A stretch of 64,000 nt of DNA from CAYPEL01 sp036479985 (GTDB lineage Bacteria > Pseudomonadota > Gammaproteobacteria > DSM-19610). Both the position numbers and the translations under genes were made by a program. Of the stretch, positions 17,750-26,393 are shown piece after piece (positions within the stretch are counted from its first letter, which is position 1; every line of letters starts with the position of its first letter). The notes under the pieces are model-generated. The model saw nothing but the letters and a program-made list of their open reading frames with translations. It had not been told where the DNA came from and did no database searches. The DNA is taken from NCBI GenBank assembly GCA_965224815.1, contig CBDDAF010000003.1:186001-250000 (forward strand). Reading direction: 5' to 3'.

Positions 17750-18337
17750 ATGGCTTTTATTCGTAATCTACTGGCTCTTATTGGACTAATCGCACTGGTT
17801 GGTGGCGGTTACCTGTATACAAAAGCGAATACTGAGATCAGTTCGTTCAAGGCGCTGGATCCTGGTGCAAAAGCAGTTTACACAAAGATGTGGAGCAAAC
17901 TAAAAGAAACTGGCAGCGTTGCAGATGCCACTGTCTGGAAAGTTCCGCTGGCTGAAGGTATCTCTCCGGAGGATGCCGAGGAAACCATGAAGTTTGTTGC
18001 CAATGAACATAACATCAAGGGGGTCGGTGAATTACCCTTGTCCGAACAAGTTGCCTTGATGTCGGGTAAAGAACAGCGGTTTCTAAAAATATTTCAGTAT
18101 TGCGATCCTGTTACGGCCATGAAGATGGTTGATTTTAGCGATGCATTTGCAGCTTACCTGCCATGTCGTATTGCCATGGTCGAAGACAAACAGGGTAACT
18201 ATGCGCTGTATGCACTGGATATGGATATGATGATTTCCGGTGGTAAAACCCTGCCACCTGAATTACTGGAAGAAGCGACCAAGGTGAAGGACATCATTCT
18301 GGATATAATGAACCGGGCGGCTTCCGGCGATTTCTAG
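17750..18337 (+). CDS. DUF302 domain protein, membrane-anchored
   Basis: 195 residues: an N-terminal membrane helix (about 5-24) and a DUF302 domain in the C-terminal half with the family core FQYCDPVTAMKMVDFSDAF and YLPCRIAMVEDKQGNYALYA. DUF302 proteins are common in sulfur-oxidising bacteria, but their biochemical role is unknown. The ribosome site AAGGAGGG is strong. A putative membrane-anchored protein gene follows after 24 bases, probably in one transcript. Confidence 0.82.
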   Translation: MAFIRNLLALIGLIALVGGGYLYTKANTEISSFKALDPGAKAVYTKMWSKLKETGSVADATVWKVPLAEGISPEDAEETMKFVANEHNIKGVGELPLSEQVALMSGKEQRFLKIFQYCDPVTAMKMVDFSDAFAAYLPCRIAMVEDKQGNYALYALDMDMMISGGKTLPPELLEEATKVKDIILDIMNRAASGDF

Positions 18338-18361
18338 ACTATTAATTAAGGCTGGCTATTT

Positions 18362-18874
18362 ATGAATCGATATAAAGACCAACTCAAGCGGCGTGTTTCT
18401 GTGCTTGAGAGGGATAAGACCAAACGGGATGACGTAGACGACGAGGACAGTTATGAAGTTTCTTCACAGCATGATCGGCCTGCAAGGAAGTTTATTCCGC
18501 TATTGATATTCGCGGCTGTTGCTTTATTTATTATCAAAGAAGAAGTGCCTGCCGTCAGTAATGCCTGGGAGCGTATGGTCGCTCCCGATAAATGGATAGC
18601 AAAACAGACGTGTCAGAAAGCTGCGATTGAACAGTCAGAAAATAAGCAATTTGCACGAATATTGAAACCGGGCAAGGTGAACAAAACCAGTGATGGTCTT
18701 TATATCGATCGAATACGTATTGGCGTCATGGGGCAATCCGGTGATGAAGAATCCATTCAATATTCCTGCTATCTGGATGATGCAGGGAAGCTGGTTAAAC
18801 TAAATCGTGTGGATACAACAACACCTGCGCCAATCGTGCTTGACGATGAAGGGCGAGGGAGAGGTGAGAAATAA
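18362..18874 (+). CDS. Hypothetical single-pass membrane protein
   Basis: 170 residues. A charged cytoplasmic N-terminus (about 1-42, with DDVDDED), one membrane helix (about 43-60) and a periplasmic domain with two cysteines (TCQKA and YSCYL) that could form a disulfide. No family recognised. It follows the DUF302 gene closely and is followed by REP copy R3, so the two form a small transcription unit. Confidence 0.7.
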   Translation: MNRYKDQLKRRVSVLERDKTKRDDVDDEDSYEVSSQHDRPARKFIPLLIFAAVALFIIKEEVPAVSNAWERMVAPDKWIAKQTCQKAAIEQSENKQFARILKPGKVNKTSDGLYIDRIRIGVMGQSGDEESIQYSCYLDDAGKLVKLNRVDTTTPAPIVLDDEGRGRGEK

Positions 18875-18921
18875 ACAGGTAATTGTACGATAAGGAAAGT
18901 TCTGATTAATTCAATAAAATA

Positions 18922-18983
18922 TGTAGGAGCGGCTTCAGCCGCGATGAGTGCGGCGTTCATCGCGGCTGAAGCCGCTCCTACAG
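18922..18983. repeat. REP-like inverted repeat, copy R3
   Basis: Arms ATGTAGGAGCGGCTTCAGCC and complement, with a 14-16 base centre; nearly identical to R1. Confidence 0.92.
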
Positions 18984-19031
18984 TATATGCCGACTCAGAA
19001 TGGATTAATCAGTGCTTTCCTGGAAGTATGA

Positions 19032-19778
19032 ATGAAAACAATCGCAATTTATAATCTCAAAGGCGGTGTGGGTAAAACAGCAACCGCCGTCAATATCGCC
19101 TATCTAGCCGCGCAATCAGGCTTGCGCACTCTCATCTGGGATCTTGATCCACAAGGTGCTGCCAGTTGGTATTTATCTGCACAAGCCAATAAAGACCACA
19201 AGGCGGGGAAGCTGCTCAAGGGGAAAACTGTTATTGGTGATCTGGTTTCCAAAACAGCTTACGAAAAACTCGATATTATTCCTGCAGATTTTTCTTACCG
19301 GAAGCTGGATTTGATGTTGAGTCAGAATGACGAATCAACATCCAGCCTGGAACATTTTATTAATCCGTTTGGTGAAACGCATTCATTGGTTGTGCTGGAT
19401 TGTCCGCCAAGTTTGTCATCTCTAGCGGAGCAGGTGTTTCAGGCGGCTGATGCTATTTTTATTCCTCTAGTGCCAACGTTTCTGTCCATACGAACATTTG
19501 AACAGATCCGTTCTTATGTCAAAGCCAAAAAGCTGGGGCATAAACGCCTGTATCCATTTTTTAGTATGGTAGATATACGCAAGCAATTACACCGTGATCT
19601 CGTTAAGCAGCCGCCTGTAGAATTAAAACGCTTGTTACCAGCGATAATCCCATATTCATCGGTGATCGAAAAAATGGGCCAGTTTCGCGCGCCGGTTACG
19701 GCTTTTGCGCGTAGTCATGCGGCTTCAAAAGCTTATGAGAATTTGTATCTGGAGATGATGAAGGTTCTTGAGGATTGA
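19032..19778 (+). CDS. Orphan ParA/Soj-family ATPase
   Basis: 248-residue deviant Walker ATPase. The motif KGGVGKT (residues 10-16) carries the signature lysine, followed by DLDPQGAASWYL and the Walker B-like VVLDCPPS. ParA proteins position DNA or protein cargo by ATP-dependent dimerisation. No parB gene or parS-like sites lie next to it, and its neighbours are unrelated, so this is probably an orphan (protein or organelle positioning, or a remnant) and not the chromosomal segregation pair. Codon usage looks like that of its neighbours. Confidence 0.88.
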   Translation: MKTIAIYNLKGGVGKTATAVNIAYLAAQSGLRTLIWDLDPQGAASWYLSAQANKDHKAGKLLKGKTVIGDLVSKTAYEKLDIIPADFSYRKLDLMLSQNDESTSSLEHFINPFGETHSLVVLDCPPSLSSLAEQVFQAADAIFIPLVPTFLSIRTFEQIRSYVKAKKLGHKRLYPFFSMVDIRKQLHRDLVKQPPVELKRLLPAIIPYSSVIEKMGQFRAPVTAFARSHAASKAYENLYLEMMKVLED

Positions 19779-19898
19779 TATGTGAATGCCTGGATTATTT
19801 GTAAAGTAATTTATTAAGACGATAAGTTATTGAATAAATAAATGTGAAAATTGTTTTGCAGGCTGGACATGAGATTCAGACACTGCTCGATGAACATT

Positions 19899-20010
19899 TC
19901 GTCCCCTCCCCCTCAGGGGGAGGGACAGGGAGAGGGGGTTTAATAAAAGCAACTGCCTTTTATTTTATCCCCTCTCCCCAACCCTCTCCCGGAGGGAGAG
20001 GGGGCTAATG
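19899..20010. repeat. Double-hairpin C/G-rich element, copy G (full)
   Basis: 112 bp from TCGTCCCCTCC to GGGGGCTAATG. Left hairpin arm, A/T centre with AAAAGCAACTGCCTTTTATT, right hairpin arm. It sits between the convergent parA and dctM genes, where it can end transcription from both sides. Confidence 0.92.
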
Positions 20011-20061
20011 GTGCTGCGGTTTATTCGAAAGTTAATTATATTTTAAGTGGTCTTTAACTAT

Positions 20062-21318
20062 TTACTTCCACCAAAGAGACAACCACGGCAAGTAAGTAAT
20101 CAGCGCCAACCAAAACAGCATAATAATCAAGAAGGGTATTGCAGCCCTAAATAATGTCAGTAAAGGTTTTCCAAAACGTTGGCTGGCAATAAATAAATTA
20201 ATGCCAACCGGGGGTGTGCTGTAACCAAGCTCTAGATTGGCTAAAAAGATAATGCCTAGATGCACCGGGTCTATTCCAAAGCGCTGTGCCAGCGGCAGGA
20301 TTAAGGGTACCACTACTACAGTGGCTGAAAAAATATCCATCATGGCACCGACAGCCAGTAAAAATATATTCAACAGAATAAGAAACTTCAACTGACTGTC
20401 GATACTGTTTTCCATCCAGGCCAGAAGTTTCATTGGCATCTGACTGTCAATCAACAAATTAGTCAGGCCCATCGCGACACCGAGGATAATCAGGATACTG
20501 CCTGTTAATACGGCGGAATCAGTGAGTAATGGGACAAGTTGTTTTATTTTGATATCCCGATGAATGACGCATTCCAGTATCAGCACATACAGTGCGGTAC
20601 AGGCAGCCGCTTCACTAACGGTGACGAAGCCACCGAATATTCCAGTTACCAGAAGTACGGGCAGAAGGATATCGCCAAGCCCCTGCTTAATAGTGGTTAA
20701 CAGTGTTTCGGCTGAGAACTCATGTCTGGGCACGGAAAACCGTACTCCGATAAAGAAGGCGTAAATGCCCAACATGAGCATGAGTAATAACCCGGGCAGA
20801 ATACCGGCCAGGAACAACTCATCAATATTGACGTTGGAGACGACGCCATAAAGCAGAATGGCCAGGCTGGGTGGAAACAACAGACCAAGCGAACCAGATG
20901 TCGTTAATAAACCCAGTGAAAAGTTACGTGGGTACTGTACGCTGCGTAGCATGGGATAAAGCAGCCCGCCGAGTGCAAGAATAGTCACGCCAGACGCACC
21001 AGAAAATGAGGTAAAGAAAGCACAGGATCCCAGTGCAACAGCAGCTAGTCCGCCAGGCAGCCAACCCAGTAAACTGTTAAAAAGCCGAATCAGACGCTGT
21101 GGCGCGCCACCGGCAGCCAGTACAACACCGGCAAAAGTAAAGCAGGGTATTGCACTGAGATTGGGAGAGGAAGCAAGCCGGTTCAGTTCAATTATTAACA
21201 GTGCAGGATCGAGCTCACTCTGCCAGGCAAACAACAAGCTTCCAGCACCCAGCGCGGTAAACAACGGTAAGCCGAGCAGGGCAAGCAAAACTAAGCCAAT
21301 AACTAAAGCAATGATCAT
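20062..21318 (-). CDS. dctM: TRAP transporter large permease DctM
   Basis: Main membrane subunit of a tripartite ATP-independent periplasmic (TRAP) transporter, driven by an ion gradient. 418 residues with about twelve hydrophobic helices. Family segments include SAIPCFTFAGVVLAAGG and SGASGVTILALGGLLYPML in the N-terminal half and LELGYSTPPVGINLFIAS near the C-terminus. It overlaps dctQ by four bases. The substrate, probably an organic acid, cannot be read from the sequence. Confidence 0.93.
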   Translation of the reverse strand: MIIALVIGLVLLALLGLPLFTALGAGSLLFAWQSELDPALLIIELNRLASSPNLSAIPCFTFAGVVLAAGGAPQRLIRLFNSLLGWLPGGLAAVALGSCAFFTSFSGASGVTILALGGLLYPMLRSVQYPRNFSLGLLTTSGSLGLLFPPSLAILLYGVVSNVNIDELFLAGILPGLLLMLMLGIYAFFIGVRFSVPRHEFSAETLLTTIKQGLGDILLPVLLVTGIFGGFVTVSEAAACTALYVLILECVIHRDIKIKQLVPLLTDSAVLTGSILIILGVAMGLTNLLIDSQMPMKLLAWMENSIDSQLKFLILLNIFLLAVGAMMDIFSATVVVVPLILPLAQRFGIDPVHLGIIFLANLELGYSTPPVGINLFIASQRFGKPLLTLFRAAIPFLIIMLFWLALITYLPWLSLWWK

Positions 21319-21806
21319 TGGACAAATTCATTCAGGTAATCCGGATTCTTACCCAGGATGACCGAAAGTGCAAAGTGCAGACAGAGCAGGATAAAGCCGA
21401 CTGGAATGATTAAACCGATAAGAACTTGCCAGCGTTCGTAATCGGCAGCGAATGACCATTCACTTTGCCAGAAGCGAACTGCTGCATGCGCTAATAGAAA
21501 GCAGATAAACGCAGCGAATGTTTGAATTGGACGAAATAAAAACCGACGCATGCTGACAGAAATAACACTGTTCAAAGCATCGATTTTGATATGACGTCCG
21601 CGTTCTATCGCCAGGATTGCGCCGAAGAAAGTAACGTAGAGAACAAGATAACGGGTTAGCGTATCTGTGGCCGGTAGTCCGGTTTCAAAAAAATTCCGGG
21701 CGATGATCTGGATCGCGGTCAGTACCAGTATTGTTAACAGGCTAAGTGCCGCACACCAATTTTCCAGTCGAACCAGCCAATGCCGCAATGTCTCCAGGTA
21801 CTGCAT
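21315..21806 (-). CDS. dctQ: TRAP transporter small permease DctQ
   Basis: 163 residues with four hydrophobic helices, the usual size and topology of the small TRAP membrane subunit that pairs with DctM. The segment RYLVLYVTFFGAILAIERGR (about residues 47-66) is typical. It lies eight bases after dctP and overlaps dctM by four bases, so translation is coupled. Confidence 0.9.
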   Translation of the reverse strand: MQYLETLRHWLVRLENWCAALSLLTILVLTAIQIIARNFFETGLPATDTLTRYLVLYVTFFGAILAIERGRHIKIDALNSVISVSMRRFLFRPIQTFAAFICFLLAHAAVRFWQSEWSFAADYERWQVLIGLIIPVGFILLCLHFALSVILGKNPDYLNEFVQ

Positions 21807-21814
21807 TAATTATT

Positions 21815-22861
21815 TTAGTTTGCCATGATAGCTTTGGCTGAGGATTGTGTAGAACGAAATTTCTGTAACATCTGACTGGTTCGGTCAAACAGGGATTTCG
21901 GGATGTAGTTGGAGCGCATTAATTCTGCTGCTGCTTTATCACGAATCAATAACAGTTCAGGTTTACTCATGCCATCACCTGGTGGTATGAATGTCAGGCC
22001 GCGTTTTTTTAGTTCAGCCACGCTTTTATCATTATCTTCACGCGTTGCTGCAATTAATTTTTCACCGGTTTCCTTGCCGGTCGTTTGCAAGAGTTTTTTC
22101 AGGTCAGCAGGTAGTTTGTCAAAAAATTTCCGGGTTACGATCAGGCCGCCTATCGCATTGGTCAGGGCTATATCGCTGACATAACGGGTTTTGGTATGCC
22201 ACTGCATGGCTATCGTAGCTAGTGGTGTACTGTAAACGGTATCGATCAGTCCTGTTGAAAGACTGGTGTAGACGTCAATAATAGAGAGAGGGACGGGTGA
22301 TACCCCACTGGCGTCAAAGAATGCCTTGCCGAGTGGGTCGCCTTGCCAGAGCCAGACCCGGTGTGATTTCATTTCTTTGATAGAATGGATTGGTTCTTTA
22401 GAAAACATGTGAACGAAACCGATTTCCATCCAGCCGAGTAATTCATACCCATTGTCGTGGAAGCCTTGCTCAAACTCTGGCATGAGTTGATTGCGGACAT
22501 GATCGATTTCATCAAACGTGTCAAACAGGAAGGGTAGTTCCATTACGCGTGCGGGTGAATATATCTGGCCAATGCCGTGTCCGGAAAACGCGGAGCCCTG
22601 TAACTGATTAAAACGCATTTTTTTCAACACGTCGGGTTCGTCACCCTGTACACCGCCTGGATAGAATTTAAAAACCAGACGGCCGTTACTTTGTGTTTTA
22701 ACAGTCTGAGCCCACTCTTCCAGTAGATTCATCCAGGTCGTCCCGGCTGGTGCCAGGGTGGCAAATTTGAGTGTGTATTCAGCTTTGGCGTATAGATTTG
22801 ACGCTAACAATAAACCTGTAATAAGTGTAATGATGCGAAGTAATGAATGATTCAAAACCAC
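21815..22861 (-). CDS. dctP: TRAP transporter substrate-binding protein DctP
   Basis: Periplasmic solute receptor of 348 residues with a signal peptide (about 1-25, cleavage near YAKA). The start YTLKFATLAPAGTTWMN and the conserved hinge GFVHMFSKEPIHS and SHRVWLWQGDPLGKAFFDAS regions identify the DctP family. In this subfamily the organic-acid-binding arginine is usually in the central segment; I could not place it with certainty. It overlaps the TatT gene by ten bases. Confidence 0.92.
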   Translation of the reverse strand: MVLNHSLLRIITLITGLLLASNLYAKAEYTLKFATLAPAGTTWMNLLEEWAQTVKTQSNGRLVFKFYPGGVQGDEPDVLKKMRFNQLQGSAFSGHGIGQIYSPARVMELPFLFDTFDEIDHVRNQLMPEFEQGFHDNGYELLGWMEIGFVHMFSKEPIHSIKEMKSHRVWLWQGDPLGKAFFDASGVSPVPLSIIDVYTSLSTGLIDTVYSTPLATIAMQWHTKTRYVSDIALTNAIGGLIVTRKFFDKLPADLKKLLQTTGKETGEKLIAATREDNDKSVAELKKRGLTFIPPGDGMSKPELLLIRDKAAAELMRSNYIPKSLFDRTSQMLQKFRSTQSSAKAIMAN

Positions 22862-23721
22862 TCCCCCTCTTTTTCAAGTAAAAAACGTGCCCGCTCTCTG
22901 GCAATCTGGTTAACCAATTCCATTTCAGGAAAACTTCCTACCGGTGTTTCAATAACACCTGTGAGTAAGCGATGAAAGTTTTCTTGATTTAAACGCTGCC
23001 GTTCCAGATATTCTGCTTGTAAAACATCAATTATCAGCAACTTGCTATCTGAGACAGCGCGGGCACGGTTAAAGTTTAATTCGGATTGTTTAAAATCGCC
23101 GCCAAACATGGGTGAACGGCTGCCATAGTAGACGCCATAAAATAAATGTGCGCTGCCGTAATAGTAATCCGGTTGCAATTCAGTGACGCGTTGCATGAGC
23201 GCTTCTACACTAGACATTTGTGCAAGCCGTGTTGGATCATCCCGGTTAAGATCTATTTGCTTGCCCCAGTTTGAGGCTGTCCAGAAAAGTGCAGGGACAG
23301 ATTTGTTGCTCAGTTTATTGGCCGCATTTTTTATTTTATCCGGGTGGCTGTTCTGCAGATCAATTTTCAGACCCTGTTCTTGTAGCGCACTGACACCATG
23401 ATCAAAACCACGTTGATATAGTGCACTGGCGCGACGCGCATCATCAAGTTCGGTAAAGCCAAAAGCATAGCCATAGAAGCCTTGCGCAGCATAGGTTCGT
23501 AAATCAGTATTGCCAGGGTCTTCTGCAATCAGACCTTCCATGAGTTTCAGGTTTGCTGGAATGGCAGACTCGGCCAGTACCAGGTCGGTCTCCCGGTTCA
23601 TGGCATCTACGGCACCATCGAGAATACTCACCGAACTGCGCGCGACCATTTGCCCCATGGAGCAAGCTGATAGCCAAAGCACCATCAATAAGAGGGAAGT
23701 GATTTTCAGTAGCTTCATCAT
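22852..23721 (-). CDS. TRAP-associated TPR lipoprotein TatT
   Basis: 289-residue member of the TatT family (first described as the Treponema pallidum partner of a TRAP receptor). The signal peptide ends in the lipobox LSAC (cysteine near 20), followed by helical TPR-like repeats. TatT proteins form a trimer with a pore and are proposed to dock with the DctP-type receptor at the membrane. Its position directly before dctP, with overlap, fits that role. It overlaps the dapE stop by four bases (ATGA). Confidence 0.88.
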   Translation of the reverse strand: MMKLLKITSLLLMVLWLSACSMGQMVARSSVSILDGAVDAMNRETDLVLAESAIPANLKLMEGLIAEDPGNTDLRTYAAQGFYGYAFGFTELDDARRASALYQRGFDHGVSALQEQGLKIDLQNSHPDKIKNAANKLSNKSVPALFWTASNWGKQIDLNRDDPTRLAQMSSVEALMQRVTELQPDYYYGSAHLFYGVYYGSRSPMFGGDFKQSELNFNRARAVSDSKLLIIDVLQAEYLERQRLNQENFHRLLTGVIETPVGSFPEMELVNQIARERARFLLEKEGEWF

Positions 23722-24848
23722 TTTGTTAACAGTGACTTCAATATTTTATGATAGAGGATAGATAATTGATCCAGGGCATCAATTGAAACACATTCATTGA
23801 TCTGATGAATGGTTTCGTTGATCGGGCCCAGTTCAACTACCTGAGCACCTGTCGGCGCTATAAACCGGCCATCGGATGTGCCGCCGCTGGTTGACAGTTC
23901 AGTTTCAAAGCCCATGGTGTTACTAATCGCAGCAGTTGCGGCATCGACCAGTTCACCGGCTGGCGTGAGGAACGGATTGCCAGACAATCGCCAGTTTATG
24001 CTGTAGTCCAGTTTATGTTTATCCAGCAGGGCATGGATACGTTGCTTGATCATCTGTTCAGTCAGTTCGGTAGAAAATCGTAAATTGAACTGTACGTCTA
24101 ATTCTCCGGGTATTACGTTTTCTGCACCGGTGCCGGCGTGAATGTTGGCAATCTGGAAAGTGGTGGGTGGAAAATGCTCATTACCCTGATCCCACTCCAT
24201 GGCGGCTAACTCAGTCAAAGCAGGCGCAGCCAGATGAAATGGGTTGGCTGCGAGGTGAGGGTAGGCAACATGCCCCTGTTTGCCCCGTACTTTTAGCGCG
24301 CCGTTAATCGAACCTCGGCGGCCATTTTTAATGACGTCACCGACGGTGGAAACACTTGATGGTTCGCCTACCAGACACCAGGTAATCTTTTCATTGCGCG
24401 CTTCAAGTGTTTCGACGACTTTGACAGTGCCGTTAATCGAAGGGCCTTCTTCATCGCTGGTAATTAAAAAACCGATTGATCCCTCGTGGTTGGGATGATC
24501 AGCGATAAACGATTCACAGGCGGTTACCATGGCGGCAAGGCTGCCTTTCATATCGGCGGCACCCCGGCCATAGAGCATGCCGTCTTTTACCGTGGGTTGA
24601 AAAGGATCAGTAAGCCAGTTTTCAACCGGGCCGGTTGGCACAACGTCAGTATGACCAGCGAAGGCGAGCAGGGGGTCTGTATTACCCCGTCGTGCCCAGA
24701 AATTAGTGACCTCGTCAAATGGCAATGCTTCAATCGAGAAGCCGATTTTCTCCAGTCGTTCGCACATCAGTTTTTGGCAACCCTGATCGTCAGGTGTGAC
24801 CGATGCGCGGCTTATTAAATCTTTGGCAAGTTCAAGGGTTGCAGACAT
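23718..24848 (-). CDS. dapE: Succinyl-diaminopimelate desuccinylase DapE
   Basis: Zinc M20-family hydrolase that removes succinate from N-succinyl-LL-diaminopimelate in lysine and peptidoglycan synthesis. 376 residues, as in E. coli (375). Metal-binding motifs AGHTDVVPTG (near 66) and GRGAADMKGS (near 98), and the catalytic/ligand segment SDEEGPSINGT (near 132). The histidine near the C-terminus lies in INETIHQINECV. It sits between yffB and the TRAP cluster. Confidence 0.96.
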   Translation of the reverse strand: MSATLELAKDLISRASVTPDDQGCQKLMCERLEKIGFSIEALPFDEVTNFWARRGNTDPLLAFAGHTDVVPTGPVENWLTDPFQPTVKDGMLYGRGAADMKGSLAAMVTACESFIADHPNHEGSIGFLITSDEEGPSINGTVKVVETLEARNEKITWCLVGEPSSVSTVGDVIKNGRRGSINGALKVRGKQGHVAYPHLAANPFHLAAPALTELAAMEWDQGNEHFPPTTFQIANIHAGTGAENVIPGELDVQFNLRFSTELTEQMIKQRIHALLDKHKLDYSINWRLSGNPFLTPAGELVDAATAAISNTMGFETELSTSGGTSDGRFIAPTGAQVVELGPINETIHQINECVSIDALDQLSILYHKILKSLLTK

Positions 24849-24890
24849 AGTTACAGTGTACCTTGAACGGTATTGCCGTTGCGAATCAGG

Positions 24891-25232
24891 CTAGAACAGT
24901 GATTGATAATTGTCAGGGTCAAACCCCAAAGTTTTCTGTTTATCAGTGATTAGTAGCGGACGTTTGATGATGGCAGGATTCTCTAGCATAAGATTAATGG
25001 CTGTGGATTTATTGATGGACTCCCGAATGTCTTCCGGTAGTTTTCGCCAGGTTGTGCCACGCCGGTTTAGCAGGTTTTCCCAGCCCAGTTCAGTTGCCCA
25101 GGTTTGTAGCTGTTTTTTAGTCAAGCCGTCTTTGCGGTAATCGTGGAATTGATAGTCGACATTATGATCTTTTAACCAGCGGATGGCTTTTTTCATAGTG
25201 TCACAGTTTTTGATGCCGTAGATTGTTGTCAT
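24891..25232 (-). CDS. yffB: ArsC/Spx-like thioredoxin-fold protein YffB
   Basis: 113-residue ArsC-family protein. The N-terminal YGIKNCDTMKKAIRWL carries the single cysteine of the family, and the LITDKQKTLGFDP end is typical of YffB. The family is glutathione-dependent thiol reductase-like; true arsenate reduction is unproven. Its place just before dapE matches the conserved dapD-yffB-dapE arrangement in gammaproteobacteria. Confidence 0.9.
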   Translation of the reverse strand: MTTIYGIKNCDTMKKAIRWLKDHNVDYQFHDYRKDGLTKKQLQTWATELGWENLLNRRGTTWRKLPEDIRESINKSTAINLMLENPAIIKRPLLITDKQKTLGFDPDNYQSLF

Positions 25233-25332
25233 TTGATTTATTGTAACTCTGCTGTTTCTGAATTAACTGAAGATTTAGTGCATATCGTTATCGTATATTG
25301 ACTTTAAAAATACTCACTGAGATAAGAAAAAA

Positions 25333-25444
25333 TCGTCCCCTCCCACTCAGGGGGAGGGACAGGGAGAGGGGATCAGATAAAAGCAACTGCCTTTAATTTA
25401 ATTCCCTCTCCCCAACCCTCTCCCGGAGGGAGAGGGGGCTAATG
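25333..25444. repeat. Double-hairpin C/G-rich element, copy H (full)
   Basis: 112 bp, same ends as copy G (TCGTCCCC and GGGGGCTAATG) and same orientation, with core AAAAGCAACTGCCTTTAATT. It separates dapD from yffB-dapE, so it may reduce read-through between them. Confidence 0.92.
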
Positions 25445-25533
25445 TGGTAGTAGTGTTAAATTTCACTTTGAATTAAAAATCACTGAAGACTCAGAGGTAA
25501 AAATTTATTACATATCTATCTCTTCGCAATACT

Positions 25534-26355
25534 TTAAATATTCCTCAAAAGTTCATTAATCCCCACTTTCCCACGCGTCTTTTCATCTACTTTTTTAACA
25601 ATCACCGCACAGTACAAACTGTACTTGCCATCTTTAGAGGGCAGGTTACCAGACACCACAACGGAACCCGCAGGTATACGCCCGTAGCTCACTTCATCTT
25701 TTTCACGATCATATATTTTTGTACTTTGTCCGATATAAACGCCCATTGAAATGACAGCGCCTTCTTCAACTATAACGCCTTCTACAACTTCGGAGCGGGC
25801 GCCGATAAAACAGTTGTCTTCAATAATAGTAGGTGCAGCTTGAATTGGTTCCAGTACACCACCGATGCCGACACCACCTGATAAATGTACGTTCTTGCCG
25901 ATTTGCGCACAGGAGCCAACGGTTGCCCAGGTATCTACCATGGTGCCGCTGTCAACGTAAGCGCCGATGTTTACATAGGATGGCATCAGCACCACACCTG
26001 GTGCTATATAGCTGCCATGGCGTGCGGCAGCGGGTGGGACTACCCGGACACCGGTTTCACGGAATTCGCGGGCGTTATGTTCTGAGAATTTTGAAGGTAC
26101 TTTGTCGTAGTAATTGGTAAAGCCACCTTTCATAAAGTTGTTGTCCTGAATTCGAAATGACAACAGGACAGCTTTTTTCAACCAGTCGTTAACCACCCAT
26201 TGGCCATCCTTTTTTTCTGCAACACGGACTTTGCCGGTATCGAGCAGGTTCATGGCTTCGAGTGTGGCTTCCTGAACGTGGGTATCAACACTGCGCGGTG
26301 TGATATCAGCGCGTCGTTCAAAAGCTTCCTCAATGATTGCCTGCAAGTCACTCAT
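25534..26355 (-). CDS. dapD: Tetrahydrodipicolinate N-succinyltransferase DapD
   Basis: Left-handed beta-helix acyltransferase that succinylates tetrahydrodipicolinate with succinyl-CoA in lysine synthesis. 273 residues, as in E. coli (274). The hexapeptide region (about 105-235) includes GSYIAPGVVLMPSYVNIGAY and VHLSGGVGIGGVLEPIQAAP. The N-terminal domain and the C-terminal catalytic segment are both complete. It lies 38 bases downstream of dapC. Confidence 0.97.
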   Translation of the reverse strand: MSDLQAIIEEAFERRADITPRSVDTHVQEATLEAMNLLDTGKVRVAEKKDGQWVVNDWLKKAVLLSFRIQDNNFMKGGFTNYYDKVPSKFSEHNAREFRETGVRVVPPAAARHGSYIAPGVVLMPSYVNIGAYVDSGTMVDTWATVGSCAQIGKNVHLSGGVGIGGVLEPIQAAPTIIEDNCFIGARSEVVEGVIVEEGAVISMGVYIGQSTKIYDREKDEVSYGRIPAGSVVVSGNLPSKDGKYSLYCAVIVKKVDEKTRGKVGINELLRNI

Positions 26356-26393
26356 GTTGCTTCTCCTGTAAATTTTACCCCGTATAAACGGAG

